Part shown: positions 10,427 through 22,200 of the stretch, piece after piece
Position numbering within the stretch: the stretch's first letter is position 1
How the letters are laid out: each line of letters starts with the position of its first letter
Notes under the pieces: generated by a model
The model's database searches: none
What the model was told of the DNA's origin: nothing
Seen by the model: the letters and a program-made list of their open reading frames with translations, nothing else
Source of the DNA: Paramecium tetraurelia
Taxonomy: Eukaryota > Ciliophora > Oligohymenophorea > Peniculida > Parameciidae
Direction of reading: 5' to 3'
DNA length: 64,000 nucleotides
Assembly: GCF_000165425.1 (NCBI RefSeq)
Contig: NW_001798978.1
Coordinates: forward strand, 310,001-374,000
Position numbers and translations under genes: made by a program

Positions 10427-12102
10427 TCAAAATTAGGAAGCTGATAAATGACTACTTAATTTAAGTGGTTATGATGTTTCATTTGAAATCTTAATGGTTT
10501 TTACGGCCGATAGAGGGTCCTTATGATAAAAAGTACCTGAAAACTATCCACTGCTTCTTTTTGCTGAAAGTGGCATCTCATTCATCAATAAATATCGTTT
10601 TGTATCGTTAATTTTAGAATTCTACAATTACTCATCATTAATCTCATTCTAACTATTATATTTGGATTCAGATTCTGCCAAATTCAATTAATAAATAGCG
10701 TTTTTAGTCATTTATTAACCAGTTGATTAAATAGCTTAAGTGCTGAAATCACTATTAGAGTCTAAAAATTAATGCTACAGAGCCTAAGTGGCACTGATCC
10801 TGATTTTTGGATTCTTGTTAAGCATCCTCCTCAAAATATCCTAGAATACTTAGAAATAGTTACTATTGATTATTCTGTAATGTAAACGCCATCAATGGGT
10901 AGATCCAAATCGATCTAACACATTTTATTGGACTTCAATACTTCATCGAAATTCTATCCAATGAATAAACTGTGTCCAGTAAGTAATTTATAAAATATGC
11001 ATCCTGCAGAAAATATATCAACCTTGCAATTATATCTCAAATCTGATCTAGTTGTCAATACCTCAGGAGCCACATAACCAGGTGTCCCGCATTTGGGAAA
11101 CAAATACCTTATATTTGATCACAATTCTTACTTGTCTAGAAGCTCTGAAGTGGCCAATCCAAAATCGACAAGAACTAACGATGTGTAATCATTCTTTTTA
11201 GAAAACATCAAATTATCTGGTTTTAAGTCTCTATGAATAATCTATAACTATATTTTTATTAATACACGATGAGAATGCAAAATTTTTAAATTCGTCAAAA
11301 GTTTCCTCATTATTATCTTTATACTGTTTATTGGTAGTCTTTTGTTGGGCAGAGTCTTGATATGGATATTTAATCGTACCTTGGCTTTTTCTAATTCTCC
11401 ACTCAGACTCAATCCTTCCAAATATGATGTAACCACATACAAAGTGTTGTCACCCTCATAAATCTCCTTCAACACCAGAAAATTATTTTCGTATTATTAT
11501 AATGCTCTGAGAATTTGAACTTCCGATTGAAAACCTTACTAAAAATCTTAAATATATTTACTAATCCGTTTCCATTCTCAGATATCTTGAGAAAGGCCTT
11601 CTCTATGGCCTTTACAGCATATACTCTTTAATCTAAAGCACTCTTTGCACTATACACCTACATATCAACAAAAATGCTGTACTTTTGCTGAGCTTCCTTT
11701 CCCTATCTGATATAGGGGTTAGTATAAATCGCCAATGCCCTCAAAGGTTACTTTTCCTGCTAATAGTTCTTTGAATCTAAAATACTGAAACAAAACTGTA
11801 CTTAAATAAATCATTTGGCTAGCTGTGAACAACTTTCCTTTTGTTTTAATGCTCAAACTCAAAGCAATCGAGTTCCGCCTTATTCTTTCGTAACTCCCAA
11901 TTTATTTTTGTTTCAAGATTCAGCTTTAGTTTGTATTTCGGGTTTTGGCAATCCGAAGTCTAAAACAATTATATAATGTTTTTACTGTTCCCATAGTGAC
12001 CATATCATCAAACACAGTTATGTGATAAATGACATCCTTAAAGAAGTGTTTGCGAACACCTTGAAATTTGAATTTCGCTTCTTAGTAGTCTATTGAATCC
12101 AT
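10427..12102 (-). CDS. Serine/threonine protein kinase with N-terminal PH-like region (CAMK-like)
   Basis: A 501-residue kinase. Motifs in order: a glycine-free N-terminal module starting KFKFQGVRKHFFKD, the lysine in YAVKAIEKAFL, the spliced catalytic loop IIHRDLKPDNLMF, VLVDFGLAT, CGTPGYVAPEVL, and VDIFSAGCIFYKLLTG. A Ser/Gln-rich tail follows. Seven introns (11960-11985, 11760-11785, 11539-11561, 11357-11380, 11242-11265, 11108-11131 and 10841-10863; 23-26 nt) bring all motifs into one frame of 502 codons. The 24-nt introns leave the frame unchanged; the one at 11108-11131 contains an in-frame TGA. Ciliates have a large family of such calcium/PH-type kinases; the target is unknown. Confidence 0.85.
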
Positions 12103-12826
12103 ATTATAAGGGGCTTAGTATTTTTATAAATATTTATCTAATTTGAGATTCAATATATAATTAATATCCTATCACCTCATTCATTAATTTACAGTAAAAT
12201 AATCTCCTAACTTTGAATGATTCTTAGAATTAGGAATCAGAATTCTACTTTATACCAATCATAAAATATATATGAATTTAATCAAAAGTGAAAATTTAAA
12301 ACATGAATATCGAGGATTCTACCATCCAAGTATAATTAATCTTCCCAATTTAAGTTAGTATAACAATCTATTCAATAAATATCTTAAATAATTTAATAAT
12401 TTTTTATATGACATTTCTTATAAATATTTACATTAATTAATTTTATATCCCATTTATAAATCTATAGATATTTCTATCTCTTAATAGAACTCAATAATTA
12501 ATTCTAGTTTACGTAAAATCGATATTATTCTCAATAACAACACTCCCCACCTATAAATTTCATAAAATTGTTAGGACATCAAATAAGATCTAATTTTTAA
12601 CATTATTGAAATTTATTCTATACTTGATTTAAGATGCTCCTACAAAATATTAAGAGTAAAGATATATGGATATTACATAATAACTAAAATCAAATATAAT
12701 TCTTACTCTTATTTAATCGAATAAAAAAAATTATTGATTCAAATCCTTATATAAATAATTTAAGACAACAACGATCAATGATTATTATTTAAAAAAGTTA
12801 GTTATATATATATCTAGCTTAAAGGT
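12103..12826. other. Unusually long AT-rich intergenic region
   Basis: About 720 bases lie between the kinase start and the stop of the Cys-rich gene, long for this compact genome. I see no RNA gene, repeat array or clear coding signal except one 106-codon open frame on the minus strand, listed separately. The rest is AT-rich sequence with runs of A and T, compatible with a kinase promoter and 3' flank. Confidence 0.5.
12259..12579 (-). CDS. Doubtful 106-residue ORF
   Basis: A frame of 107 codons from ATG to TGA in the long intergenic region. With TGA as the only stop, frames of this length arise by chance in AT-rich DNA, so the coding status is weak. The translation is hydrophobic and rich in Leu, Tyr and Ile. 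Two segments, KKLLNYLRYLLN and LGWQNPRYSC, loosely recall Mediator subunit MED31, but the order and spacing do not fit well enough to name it. Confidence 0.2.
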
Positions 12827-13645
12827 TCATAGATACTGCAAAACATAAATTAAATAGAGAATTAAACTCAGGGAGGAACTCGAATTATCTTCATAATTTT
12901 TTGGGCATGAGACACAAGATTCATTTTTCCAATAATATCTACCATCAGTCATTTTTGAGCAAGTGATATTAGTAAAATCTTTTGTTTCAGTTCTTTCAAT
13001 ACATTTTGGAGTTTAATCTTCTTTCCATTAGCAAAGTGTCAATGAACCCCAAGTACCGTCTTGTACATACGTACATTGGTCTTATGAAGTAATGTCAGAA
13101 CATAGGAAGGCTGAGCATTGACTATTTGAGTTTTTGCATTCTAATTTATCACAGACATCTAACGGTAATCCTTCACAAGAGTTTATGTTATAGCTTTGAC
13201 ATTATTTAGTTGAATTTAGCCAGCAAAATGTTTCTCTATCTTCATAATTATTAGTACAATTTTCTGCTGCTAATGAATTGCAATCAACGGAATTATAAGA
13301 TTTACATTAATAAAATCCAGCAGCATTCTTTTGATTTTCAGCTCCACAATTTCCTTTCTTAATCATACAATCAATTTGGTCTTTGACTTGATAATTGGTA
13401 CAAAATGAAGAGGATTCACAATTGCCTTCTTGATTAAGACTGCATTTTCCTATTAAATCACATTCGTTTTCATCCATGTCAAAACAATCCTTGTTAACAC
13501 AGAGTTCATTAATCCAATTGCAAGTGTCAATTCCTAAACAAATCGATTCTTCTACAAATAATGAGCAATCGCATTAATATTTAGCAATGAGAGCTCCTAA
13601 GATATTAAATATGAAAATTTATATGAATGAGATTAAATATTTCAT
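12827..13645 (-). CDS. Secreted Cys-rich surface protein, possibly GPI-anchored
   Basis: A 272-residue intronless gene. It begins with a signal peptide (MKYLISFIQIFIFNILGALI), followed by more than 25 cysteines in irregular CxC and C-x6-12-C spacing with several NxS/T sites. It ends with a small-residue stretch (EDNSSSS) and a hydrophobic tail (LSLILYLIYVLQYL), the arrangement of a GPI-attachment signal. This is the general architecture of ciliate cell-surface proteins, of which immobilisation antigens are much larger relatives. The short length and lack of tandem repeats argue against a full surface antigen. Function unknown. Confidence 0.68.
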
Positions 13646-13920
13646 ATTTTATTAATAAAATTAAGTTTCTGATGTAGAATTCAAAATTTATAGTATGTTT
13701 TCCTTTGTTAGTCATGAATAATCATATATTTCCCACAAAAGAATTTAATATGTAAAATGAGTAGATATAATTAATAAATCGATTTTTGTGGATATTTTAA
13801 TCTTAGAATGTTGTTGAAATTGGTTGATTCAATTTGAAGGAAGAGTGTTTTAATATAAAATCTATATGAAGTTATTTAGAATAGAGTAGTTTAAAGTTCA
13901 AAACATAATTAAATTAATTA

Positions 13921-15598
13921 ATGACATCTAGTTCTATTTAACAATAAAAGGAGTTGAAGGTGTTCAACAATTAGTTTGTTGTGTTGAAAAAGTTAAGTTC
14001 TGGATCATTTGGTGTTGTTTTTCAAGGGGAAGACAAGAAAACGAGTGAGTAAATAGCTTTAAAGATTGAGAAGGAGGAGAGTGATGAAGCTAAGTCTCTG
14101 GATAGAGAAGTACATAAATTTTAGAATCTATAGCTTAGTCATAAATATTATAGAGGTTGCAGGGTATAAAAGGCATTCCAAAATTGTATTGGTTTGGTTC
14201 AGAAGGACCTTACAACATTATGGTAATTCAATTGCTGGGAAGAGATTTGGCTTATTATGCAAAGCATCTTAAAAGATTTTAACTGAAAACATTGATCATG
14301 TTGGCTGAGTAGATGATAACCATTTTGGAGCAATGCCATACAAAGTAATATGATAAAAAATATAATTGTAGATCAATAATTCATAGAGACATGAAACCAG
14401 AGAATGTGCTTGTGGGACGTGATCCTAATGAAATATATCTGGTGGACTTTGGGATTTCTAAGATCTACAAGGATGCTAATGGAAATCATGTGTAAATTAC
14501 ATTAAATACATTAATATAGACCTTTCAGAGATGGAAAACCCTTCATAGGAACGACGAGGTATGCCTCGATTGGTGCTCATAAGGGTTTCGAATTGGGAAG
14601 GGGAGATGATTTAGAATCTTTGGGATATATGCTGGTATTTTTATATAAAGGTTCGTTACCTTGGTAAAATTTATAAAATGTAAGTGATAAAGAGAAAACT
14701 AAAGTAGTTGGAAAAATGAAAATGTAAATATTGATTGAAGAGCTATGTAAAGACATGCCCAATGAATTTTCAAAGTACTTTGAATATGTAAAAAAACTGC
14801 AATTTAAATAAACACCTGATTATGAGTATTTAAAATAATTGATGCGCAAGTGTGCAAGTGATAACAAAATTGAATTAGATTATAAATATGAATGGGCATT
14901 ATTAGAAAGAAGAACTTCTGATGTAAATTATTGATATAATTATTGTAAAGTTGTAATCTCAGCAAAATTCTTAGAGGAATATTAAAAAAGATTCAACCCA
15001 TCAGGATCCTAATAAAAAACAAACGAAGAATAATATCAACTCGTAAAGTAAATTAAAACCAGAAATAGACAGTGAAAAAATATCAAAATCAAAAAGTCCT
15101 GCTAAGAATACTAAAAGGTAATCTCTGGTACCAGAAATGCAATCATAAAATTAATCATAATCTAGTCAATTTGATTTTCTTCGTCCTCCTGATCCTTATG
15201 CTAAGGCTAGAGCCATTATATAAAGAAGTTAAGATAGACATAAATCTGTATCATCATTAGCACCATCATAATATAGCTAAGTGAATACAGTCCAATCAAG
15301 CATTGCAGGAAACTATCAAGCTAGTCACATAGATATGTTTGCAAATGATAGTCAATAATAATAATAATAAGAGACAACAGAGAAGAAATAGGATATGATT
15401 CAAGCATAGAATTTTGGTTTTCAACCTTTGGAGAATAACGATACAATTGCTATGCTGATAGGTGAGGATGAAGAAGGTCCTTGTTTCCAATATTAGGAAC
15501 TATTAGAGAGATAAGTTCAAGCGTAAATATAACATATTATCATAAGGCAATTTAAGGAATACGTGAAAAGTGGGAATAAAAGTAAGCGAAACAGATGA
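13921..15598 (+). CDS. Casein kinase 1-like protein kinase with long Ser/Gln-rich tail
   Basis: A protein of about 530 residues. The CK1-type domain reads [76 protein letters not shown] and [13 protein letters not shown], the last replacing the APE motif as in CK1. Introns at 14110-14138 (29 nt), 14492-14519 (28 nt) and 14923-14950 (28 nt) are all required for the frame. A further 24-nt candidate near 15520 is optional. The C-terminal 180 residues are low complexity and polar, with a run of Gln codons at about 15352-15371. CK1 enzymes in ciliates act in ciliary and vesicle signalling; the specific role here is unknown. The stop lies 37 bases from that of CK2 alpha, which is convergent. Confidence 0.87.
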
Positions 15599-15635
15599 TT
15601 TTAATAATATATATTTAATATATCTATTATATCGT

Positions 15636-16755
15636 TCAATTTTTTTTTAATTCTGCAAAATATTGATGTAACATGGCATCTTTTGGAGTGATTCTTTCGG
15701 CATGATCATAAAGTAACATTTTGGACAACAAATCAATGGCATCCAAACTACACAAATTAGAATTGTCTTGATTAACAAAGGACAGCCAATCTTATTTTGG
15801 ATAACAAATAAATAGTATGAATATTATACTTAAGTAAGAGTCCATTGTATGCATTATCCAATTTGATATTGTATTTTTTTATATATTATTTTAAACCATC
15901 TGTTCCTAAGACCTTAGCAATCTTTACTAATTGATCATAATTATCATTCCCTTGGAAGAACGGTTCCTTTTTAAAAATCTAAAATTCACTATATCAATGT
16001 ACCATGGAAGCAAACATTGCACCAGTACTCCATATATCCAACGAATAATCATAATAAATATAGTCCACCAACAATTCTGGTCCTTTAAAATATCGTGATG
16101 CCACTCTAACATTATAATCTTGTGAGGGATGATAGAATTCTGCCAATCCCCAATCTATAAGTTTCAAGGTTCTAGTTTTTGGATCGACAATAATATTTTA
16201 TGGTTTCACATCTCTATGAAATATACCTCTTTAATGAGCATAATCTAAAGCCTATTTTAAGTTTTAGTTTACTTTTAACAATTCAAATAAATAATGCTTG
16301 ATATCATTATCTGTTAATTTAGGGAACATGCTTCTAAAATCTGTATTCTCCATATAAGGGAAGATCTAGGTTAACTTGATTCTTTTACTAAAGTTGGGAT
16401 TTTTAAATTTTCATCTCTAACCACATCGTAAAGATCAATAATATTAGTGCCGCCTTTTAACACTTAAAGAATGCGGATTTCTCTGCGTATTTTTCTCTTT
16501 TTGACAGGCTTGAGAACTTTAAGAACTACTTTGGTTCCATTCTTATTATCAACACCTTCAAAGACTTCAGAATATTTGCCTCTTCCAATTTTACAAATTG
16601 CTTCGTAAGGTTCTTCGGATCTGATAAATAAGAATGTAATTGTACCCATATTCAATTTTAGCATTCTCATAATCCCAATAAGATGGTGGTTGAGTCTGAT
16701 TGAAGGTGGCATAATATTTAGGTTAAACAACAACAACCCCTTATTACTATTTCAT
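15636..16755 (-). CDS. CK2A: Casein kinase 2 catalytic (alpha) subunit
   Basis: A 333-residue CK2 alpha. Diagnostic stretches are [40 protein letters not shown] (the basic cluster specific to CK2), [25 protein letters not shown] (DWG in place of DFG, the CK2 hallmark), and [20 protein letters not shown]. Introns are at 16621-16645, 16366-16388, 16252-16272 and 15979-16002, plus 15805-15829. With all five removed the frame closes exactly at 334 codons. The fifth is odd: it starts GT but ends in TG in this sequence. The start at 16755 gives the usual short N-terminus. CK2 phosphorylates acidic Ser/Thr sites in nucleus and cytoplasm. Confidence 0.93.
15805..15829 (-). other. Apparent 25-nt intron ending in TG (GT-TG) in CK2 alpha
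   Basis: Removing these 25 bases joins NGLLLN to YPKQDWLSFV, which is what the CK2 alpha family expects, and restores the frame to the TGA stop. The intron starts GTATAATATT on the minus strand like its neighbours, but its last bases read ATTTG instead of a TAG end. No GT-AG pair in this stretch gives the correct frame. Either the acceptor is non-canonical or mutated, or one base is miscalled. Confidence 0.55.
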
Positions 16756-16797
16756 TTATTAAATATAAAAATCTAATATAAAATTTACAAATCAAAA

Positions 16798-18879
16798 TCA
16801 CTTAGAAACCAACTCTTACATTTTACTCCTCAGTTCTTCAACTTGTCTGTATGTGCATCTATTTTGTTTCTAATCAACCATCTAATCAATTTTTAGCATC
16901 TTTGAGAATTTCTTATAATCATTCATATTTTAGAGAGTACAATGACAGATAAGCAAATAATTGCACAATTGCTGACCCACAAAATAACTAAAATTATACT
17001 AGGAATAATAAATTAAAAGTACTTCTTCAGGCAAGAAAGCATCTAAATCAGAACTAGAGGTTGGCAATTCACTTTTCATTTCTTGCAAGGCTTGCCTTAA
17101 GTAGGATTGAGTGATGAAATAGAAACTTTCAAATTCACTTAAGTCTTTATCAAACAGGGCCTCAAATTTCTTATCTTGAGGGAGATCTGTGTATAATTAC
17201 ATAAGATGTTACTTTTATTAACTATCATTTAGTAAGTCTTCTCAAAGTATCTCTTATAGTTTTCGTTATATTCTGCAATAGCTTAACTAAACTTCTGGAA
17301 TGATTCAGCCTTTCTGTACACATCGAAATCTTCTAGTTAGAAAGTGTTATCTTTAGAATTCTCTTTATCGATGATTGTGTGAAGTTTAGAAATCTTCATG
17401 GCAATGTTCTTAGCCATCAAGAATAACAACTTCTCTTTTAAGCCATTGGATAGAGTCAATGACCTTGAATTAATGATTTGCTATGAGAATTTGTACAGAA
17501 ATCTACAATAGTTAATTTAGGCAAATAGGATGTCATTATTTGACTTGAACTTTATGGGTGACTAAACCGGAGTAGTATTTTAGGATGGCTGAGTTTATAC
17601 ATTAATAGATCGTCTATGATGATGAATTGAATAAATACTCTTAAAGTACAGTATTATTTTTTTTAAAACTCCTTTTTTCTAACTAATTTTCTTGAGTAAT
17701 GGTTTTTCTTGATTCTGTGATTTGCTTTTGACTTTTGGATCTCATGGGATCAGAAATAGGAGGTTCAATAACAGTGGTAGGTGGATGAGGGAGATGATAC
17801 ATTTCGGAAGGACATCTCTTACTTACTTTGCTATCATTATGAATTTGAGTCTTGGATATTGAACATAATTACTTGGCACTTGGGTCTAGATTAGAAGTCT
17901 CTAATTCCCTGACTTTGAGATCTGTCCTTGTTGATAATAGGAGTTCTGGTTGCAGGTGTGGGAACGTTGGATGATTGTTGGGTTTATAAGGGTATGGGTT
18001 TATAAATTGGTTGGGAGTATTGTGAATAGATTGCGTGAGTGGCCATATCCTTGACTCTCATTCTCTGATTCTCATCGATGCAAAGACATCTACGGATGAA
18101 ATCTTTGGAAGCATCTGATATTGAGGGATGTGAAGGAATGACTAGATGGTGATGCAAAATAGCTGTTAGCAATCCCTATTCAGTCTGGGCTGTAAATGGC
18201 GTTTGTCCGAATAGCATTTCAAAGAACATTACACCCATGGCCCATACATCTCCTTTTTCGGTGTGGCCCTATTGTCTCAAGGCTTGTGGGGACATGTAGA
18301 GGGGAGTTCCTACATTGTAATGTCTGCCTTGTTGTTTGACTTCCATGCTGTTTATTTTGGACAGCAAAACCAAAATCTGCTATTTTTGGAGTCTGCTTCT
18401 CTATGAGAATGTTTGCTGGCTTAATGTCTCTATGGATGTAACCTTTTTGATTAATCTCCAGTAGTCCTGTGATTATTTCATTCATGATTCGCAATGCTTC
18501 AGTCTCGTCTATTCTTCCTCTCTTTTTTATCACACCACTCAGATCTCCAGAATCGCAATACTCTGTTATGATGTATGTATTATTCTGTGTTTAGAAAACA
18601 TCATACAATTTTAGTATGTTCTTTGAGTTAAATGATTTCAAAGCATTTATTTCATTCTTTAGTAAAGTGGCATGAATACTCTGTTTAACCATCTTCATGT
18701 CAATTACCTTGTCTTACAAATTTATATCATACTTTAACAGCCACAGTCATTTAATTGTTTTCATCTCTTCCTCTATAAACTTTGCTACTAAACCCTCTTC
18801 CTATTTCTTCATTCAGAGCGTAACTGTAATGATCGATTGCTTTACGAGTTTCAGGATAATAACAGCGATTAATTAACAT
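16798..18879 (-). CDS. ULK/ATG1-like autophagy-type protein kinase (one frame change at the DFG motif)
   Basis: About 661 residues: an N-terminal kinase domain, a polar linker and an ATG1/ULK-like helical C-terminus. Seen in order: NEEIGRGFSSKVYRGR, MTVAVKVIDMKMV, GYIHRDIKPANILIEK, NVGTPLYMSPQALRQ and GDVWAMGVMFFEML. The C-terminal region includes LKEKLLFLMAKNIAMKISKL and YEFDVYRKAESF-type helices. Introns are 18708-18732, 17851-17872, 17614-17638 and 17187-17212. Just after DFG the frame must shift by one base; a run of four A (plus strand 18366-18369) has one base too many, and removing one restores DFGLLSKINSM. ULK kinases start autophagosome formation. Confidence 0.8.
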
Positions 18880-19274
18880 TCAAATAATAAATTAACGACA
18901 ACATTCATTTAATTATATTGCATAATATCTAAATTATAATCATCATTCATTTTATCTCTGTCCATTTTAATCTATAAACTGAGACTTCATTAAGATACAA
19001 TGATTATATGATATATTAAACTTATTAATATAATAAGTCGTTTAAAGTATTTTTATCACTATTAATAGTAAGTTTAATTTCTAGATTATATTTTTTCTTT
19101 CTATTTAATTGCTTTAAATGAATTATCAATTGTCCACTTTTTTAAATCGAGTTTCCCTTCTACAAATTCGGCTAATATCAGAATTTATTAGATATATTTA
19201 ATTTACATTCATTTAAATCATATAATAGCGTCGATGAATATCTTTTTATTGATTAGAATAAATATCTTTTAAAT
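18880..19274. promoter_or_regulatory. Divergent intergenic region between ULK-like kinase and the giant gene
   Basis: Both flanking genes start here and are transcribed away from each other, so these 395 bases must hold both promoters and 5' leaders. The sequence is AT-rich with no long reading frame on either strand and no recognisable element beyond poly-T and poly-A runs. Confidence 0.45.
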
Positions 19275-22200
19275 ATGTCAACTCAAGATTTATAATTGTT
19301 AGAAAATTAACTCTTATTGTCTAAGGATGAGGCAATAGGTAAACTTATCAAGGGCACAGACCAATATTATTATTATTATTTTTTAAAGATTTTCAATCAG
19401 CATGGATATCAATTAACTACAGAATAAAAGCAGCAATTGGAAGCATTTAAAGACATGCAAACTGCTAATGCCAATAAAACTAATTTGAGAGCATTGTTTT
19501 TAGAATATGATCGATTAAGCAGTGAAACTCCATCAGAAGAAATTGACTAATAACTAAAGGCTATAGTTGACAAAATGAATAGATAATACTTTAAATTTTC
19601 CTTTGCTCAAGAGGCCCCCGCAATAGCAAGAGTATGAAGCTTAGTTTTATTTTAGGGTTAATCCCAATCTGGAGGACTTATAGAATAAATGACTTACAAG
19701 TCGAAATTCAATGACAGCGTCTTTGAAGTAAGCAAATTCTTAGACAATGCATACACAGAGGCTGGATTTGCAAAAATTAAGCAACAACTTTATGGATAAT
19801 TGGATGTAAACAAAATAGCAGCCAGCTCTATTAAAGTAATCAAAACTTATTTGAACAACGTTGGCAACGAAATTGTAGAGTAATCACTATTTTCATATAC
19901 ATAGCTTCCCAGGCATCCCTGAGTTCTATGATAAGTTATCTAATTTGAAGGACTTCAAGAACGATTTTCAATAGGCTCATTTTAGAAAGTTGAGTTTGTC
20001 TTAACTGGAAGGATTGCTTCAATTGAACAAGAAGTTTCTGGAAAACCAATAGTTTGTCGGAGAATACTATCTCAAAAAATTCCAATACAATTTGAAAGAC
20101 ATTCAATATTCTAAATTGACTGAGGAAGAAAAGAAAAAAGTCTTATAAAACATCAAGGATGTCTACAATTGGACAAGTACTTTGCCTCCAAAATTCAAGT
20201 CATTCAATGATTAGATACTCTACGAATTATTACAAATTGGTATTGAGGTGAACGAATATGACTTCGATTTATTCTTGGTTTTCTTAAAAGATCCAAAGGA
20301 TGATTATGATGCTGCAAATGAAAAATAAAAAACATTCATAAAAAACAATAAGAGAAATTATCAATAATAATGGCACGAATACCATTAGTTGAACACAAAT
20401 AGATGGATTGCCACAGATCAAATAATTGAGAAATACTTATAAAAATATTTTGAGAAGAATGACGATTTAGGTATTTTAGAATAATATCTCGACACAAAAT
20501 ATCTGAAGAAGGTTTAAGCGACTGTCAAATTACATCAAGGTTTAGAATTATAAAACATTTATGATTATCTCACAAGTGCATAAATTGAATAAATGAACTC
20601 AAGCAAATTGCTGACTATTTGTTCATTCAATAAGATGTATTTTAAACATGGAGATTCAGTTAAATTGTATGTTGAACTCAAGAATATTCCAAAATTAAAT
20701 ATTAAAATATTTGAATTCAACTCTGAAAACTATTACTTATAGAAGTAATAATAATTAGATTCTTCAATTAATTTGGATGGATTGATTGCATTTGAAGAAA
20801 CTGATTTCTCTTACAATTATCCCCCCATTTAAAAAGTAATAAAGGAATTCGAATTTCAAACTATTACTAACATCTAGAGAGGAATCTTTATAGTTGAGTT
20901 TATTGGTAATGGTATATCTTCTAGAGCTCTAATAAAGAAGGGTAGACTTCAATTAAGAGAAACCATCACAGCAGCCGGTCACAGATTCTAAATATGTGAT
21001 GAGAATTTCGAATTATGCACAGGTGAGAAAACAGGAGTTTGGATTGATAAGAAATTTTACAATGTGGATCAATCAAGAAAAGAAATCCTGATACCATTTG
21101 GTCAAAGGGATTAATAATTTAATGCAGTAATTGTCCATGATAATTTTGCTGAATTTACAACTGTTTTCATTTAATAGGAGAAGTATCAATTGAAATGTGC
21201 CTTTTTGATTGCTGATGAATCTTTGTTAATGGGATGTTAAGCCAAGGCAGTTATAATTCCAAAGTTGTTTGTGAATGGCACTGAAGTAGGTTTGGCCTTG
21301 CTTTAAGATCAAAAGATTTCTGTAACAAGCACAAATGATGCAGGTGTTCCAGCAACTTTACCATTTGATAATATTAAATTAGAAAATGACAAGCCATTTG
21401 AGGTGTAATTCCCTATCACTTCTAAATTAAAGGCTATTGAAATTAAAATCACAGGAAAGATCACAAGAATGCATAAGGATGAGAAAAAGTAAGAAGATTA
21501 ACTTGAATAATCACATTTCATCTATTTTGACAATCTTGAGGGACAACAAGTTATTTGCAATTAGTTATTGAAATATGATAAAATAAATGGATATTAAATC
21601 CTGATTGTAGGAAAGAATGGTGAACCAAAAAGAGGATTTTAAGTGAATGTCACATTCACTTTGAATTCCTTAAATCATACTTACAACGAGTAATTCACAA
21701 CAGATGAAAAAGGTAGAGTCTATTTGGGAGAGTTGAGGAATGTAAATTCAATAAGTTCAAATATCAAAAGTGTAGGAGACATCAATGTGTAATAGAAATC
21801 ATGGCCAATTAACTAAAAGAGTTAAATCTCTTATCCTACCAAAATCACAGTGTTACCAGGATAAGAAATCAATCTACCTTTTAGCAATAGTGGAGATATA
21901 AATAATCCATTTGTCTTGTATCAAGTCTTTGGATAAACAGAGAGAGCTGTCATCAAAAGTTTGACAGATTCAATCAAAAAGTAGGAATAATTCATAGCAT
22001 TTAAATTGGAAAGTAAAGGAATTTATGAGTTGCAATTTGTGAAAGATAGATTTACCATTTACATCAATGTGATTGATGGAGAATTGTGGAAGGGCACTTC
22101 TATTATAAAATCTTAGAATCAATTAATAATTGATAAGGGTTTGGATCAATTGATAGCAATATCGAAGGTTGATTAAAAGAAGGAGGAGAATGGAACTAAG

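Noticed and set aside
12259-12579. Resemblance of a small ORF to Mediator subunit MED31
   Set aside because: Only two short stretches are similar and their order and spacing do not match; chance frames of this length are common when TGA is the only stop.
15350-15371. Run of CAA/TAA triplets as a microsatellite or telomere-like repeat
   Set aside because: It is a short polyglutamine stretch inside the CK1-like kinase tail; it has no telomeric G4T2/G3T3 form.
19360-19385. Run of TAT triplets as a tandem repeat
   Set aside because: It encodes a short polytyrosine stretch (DQYYYYYFLK) at the start of the giant protein and is too short to be a repeat element.
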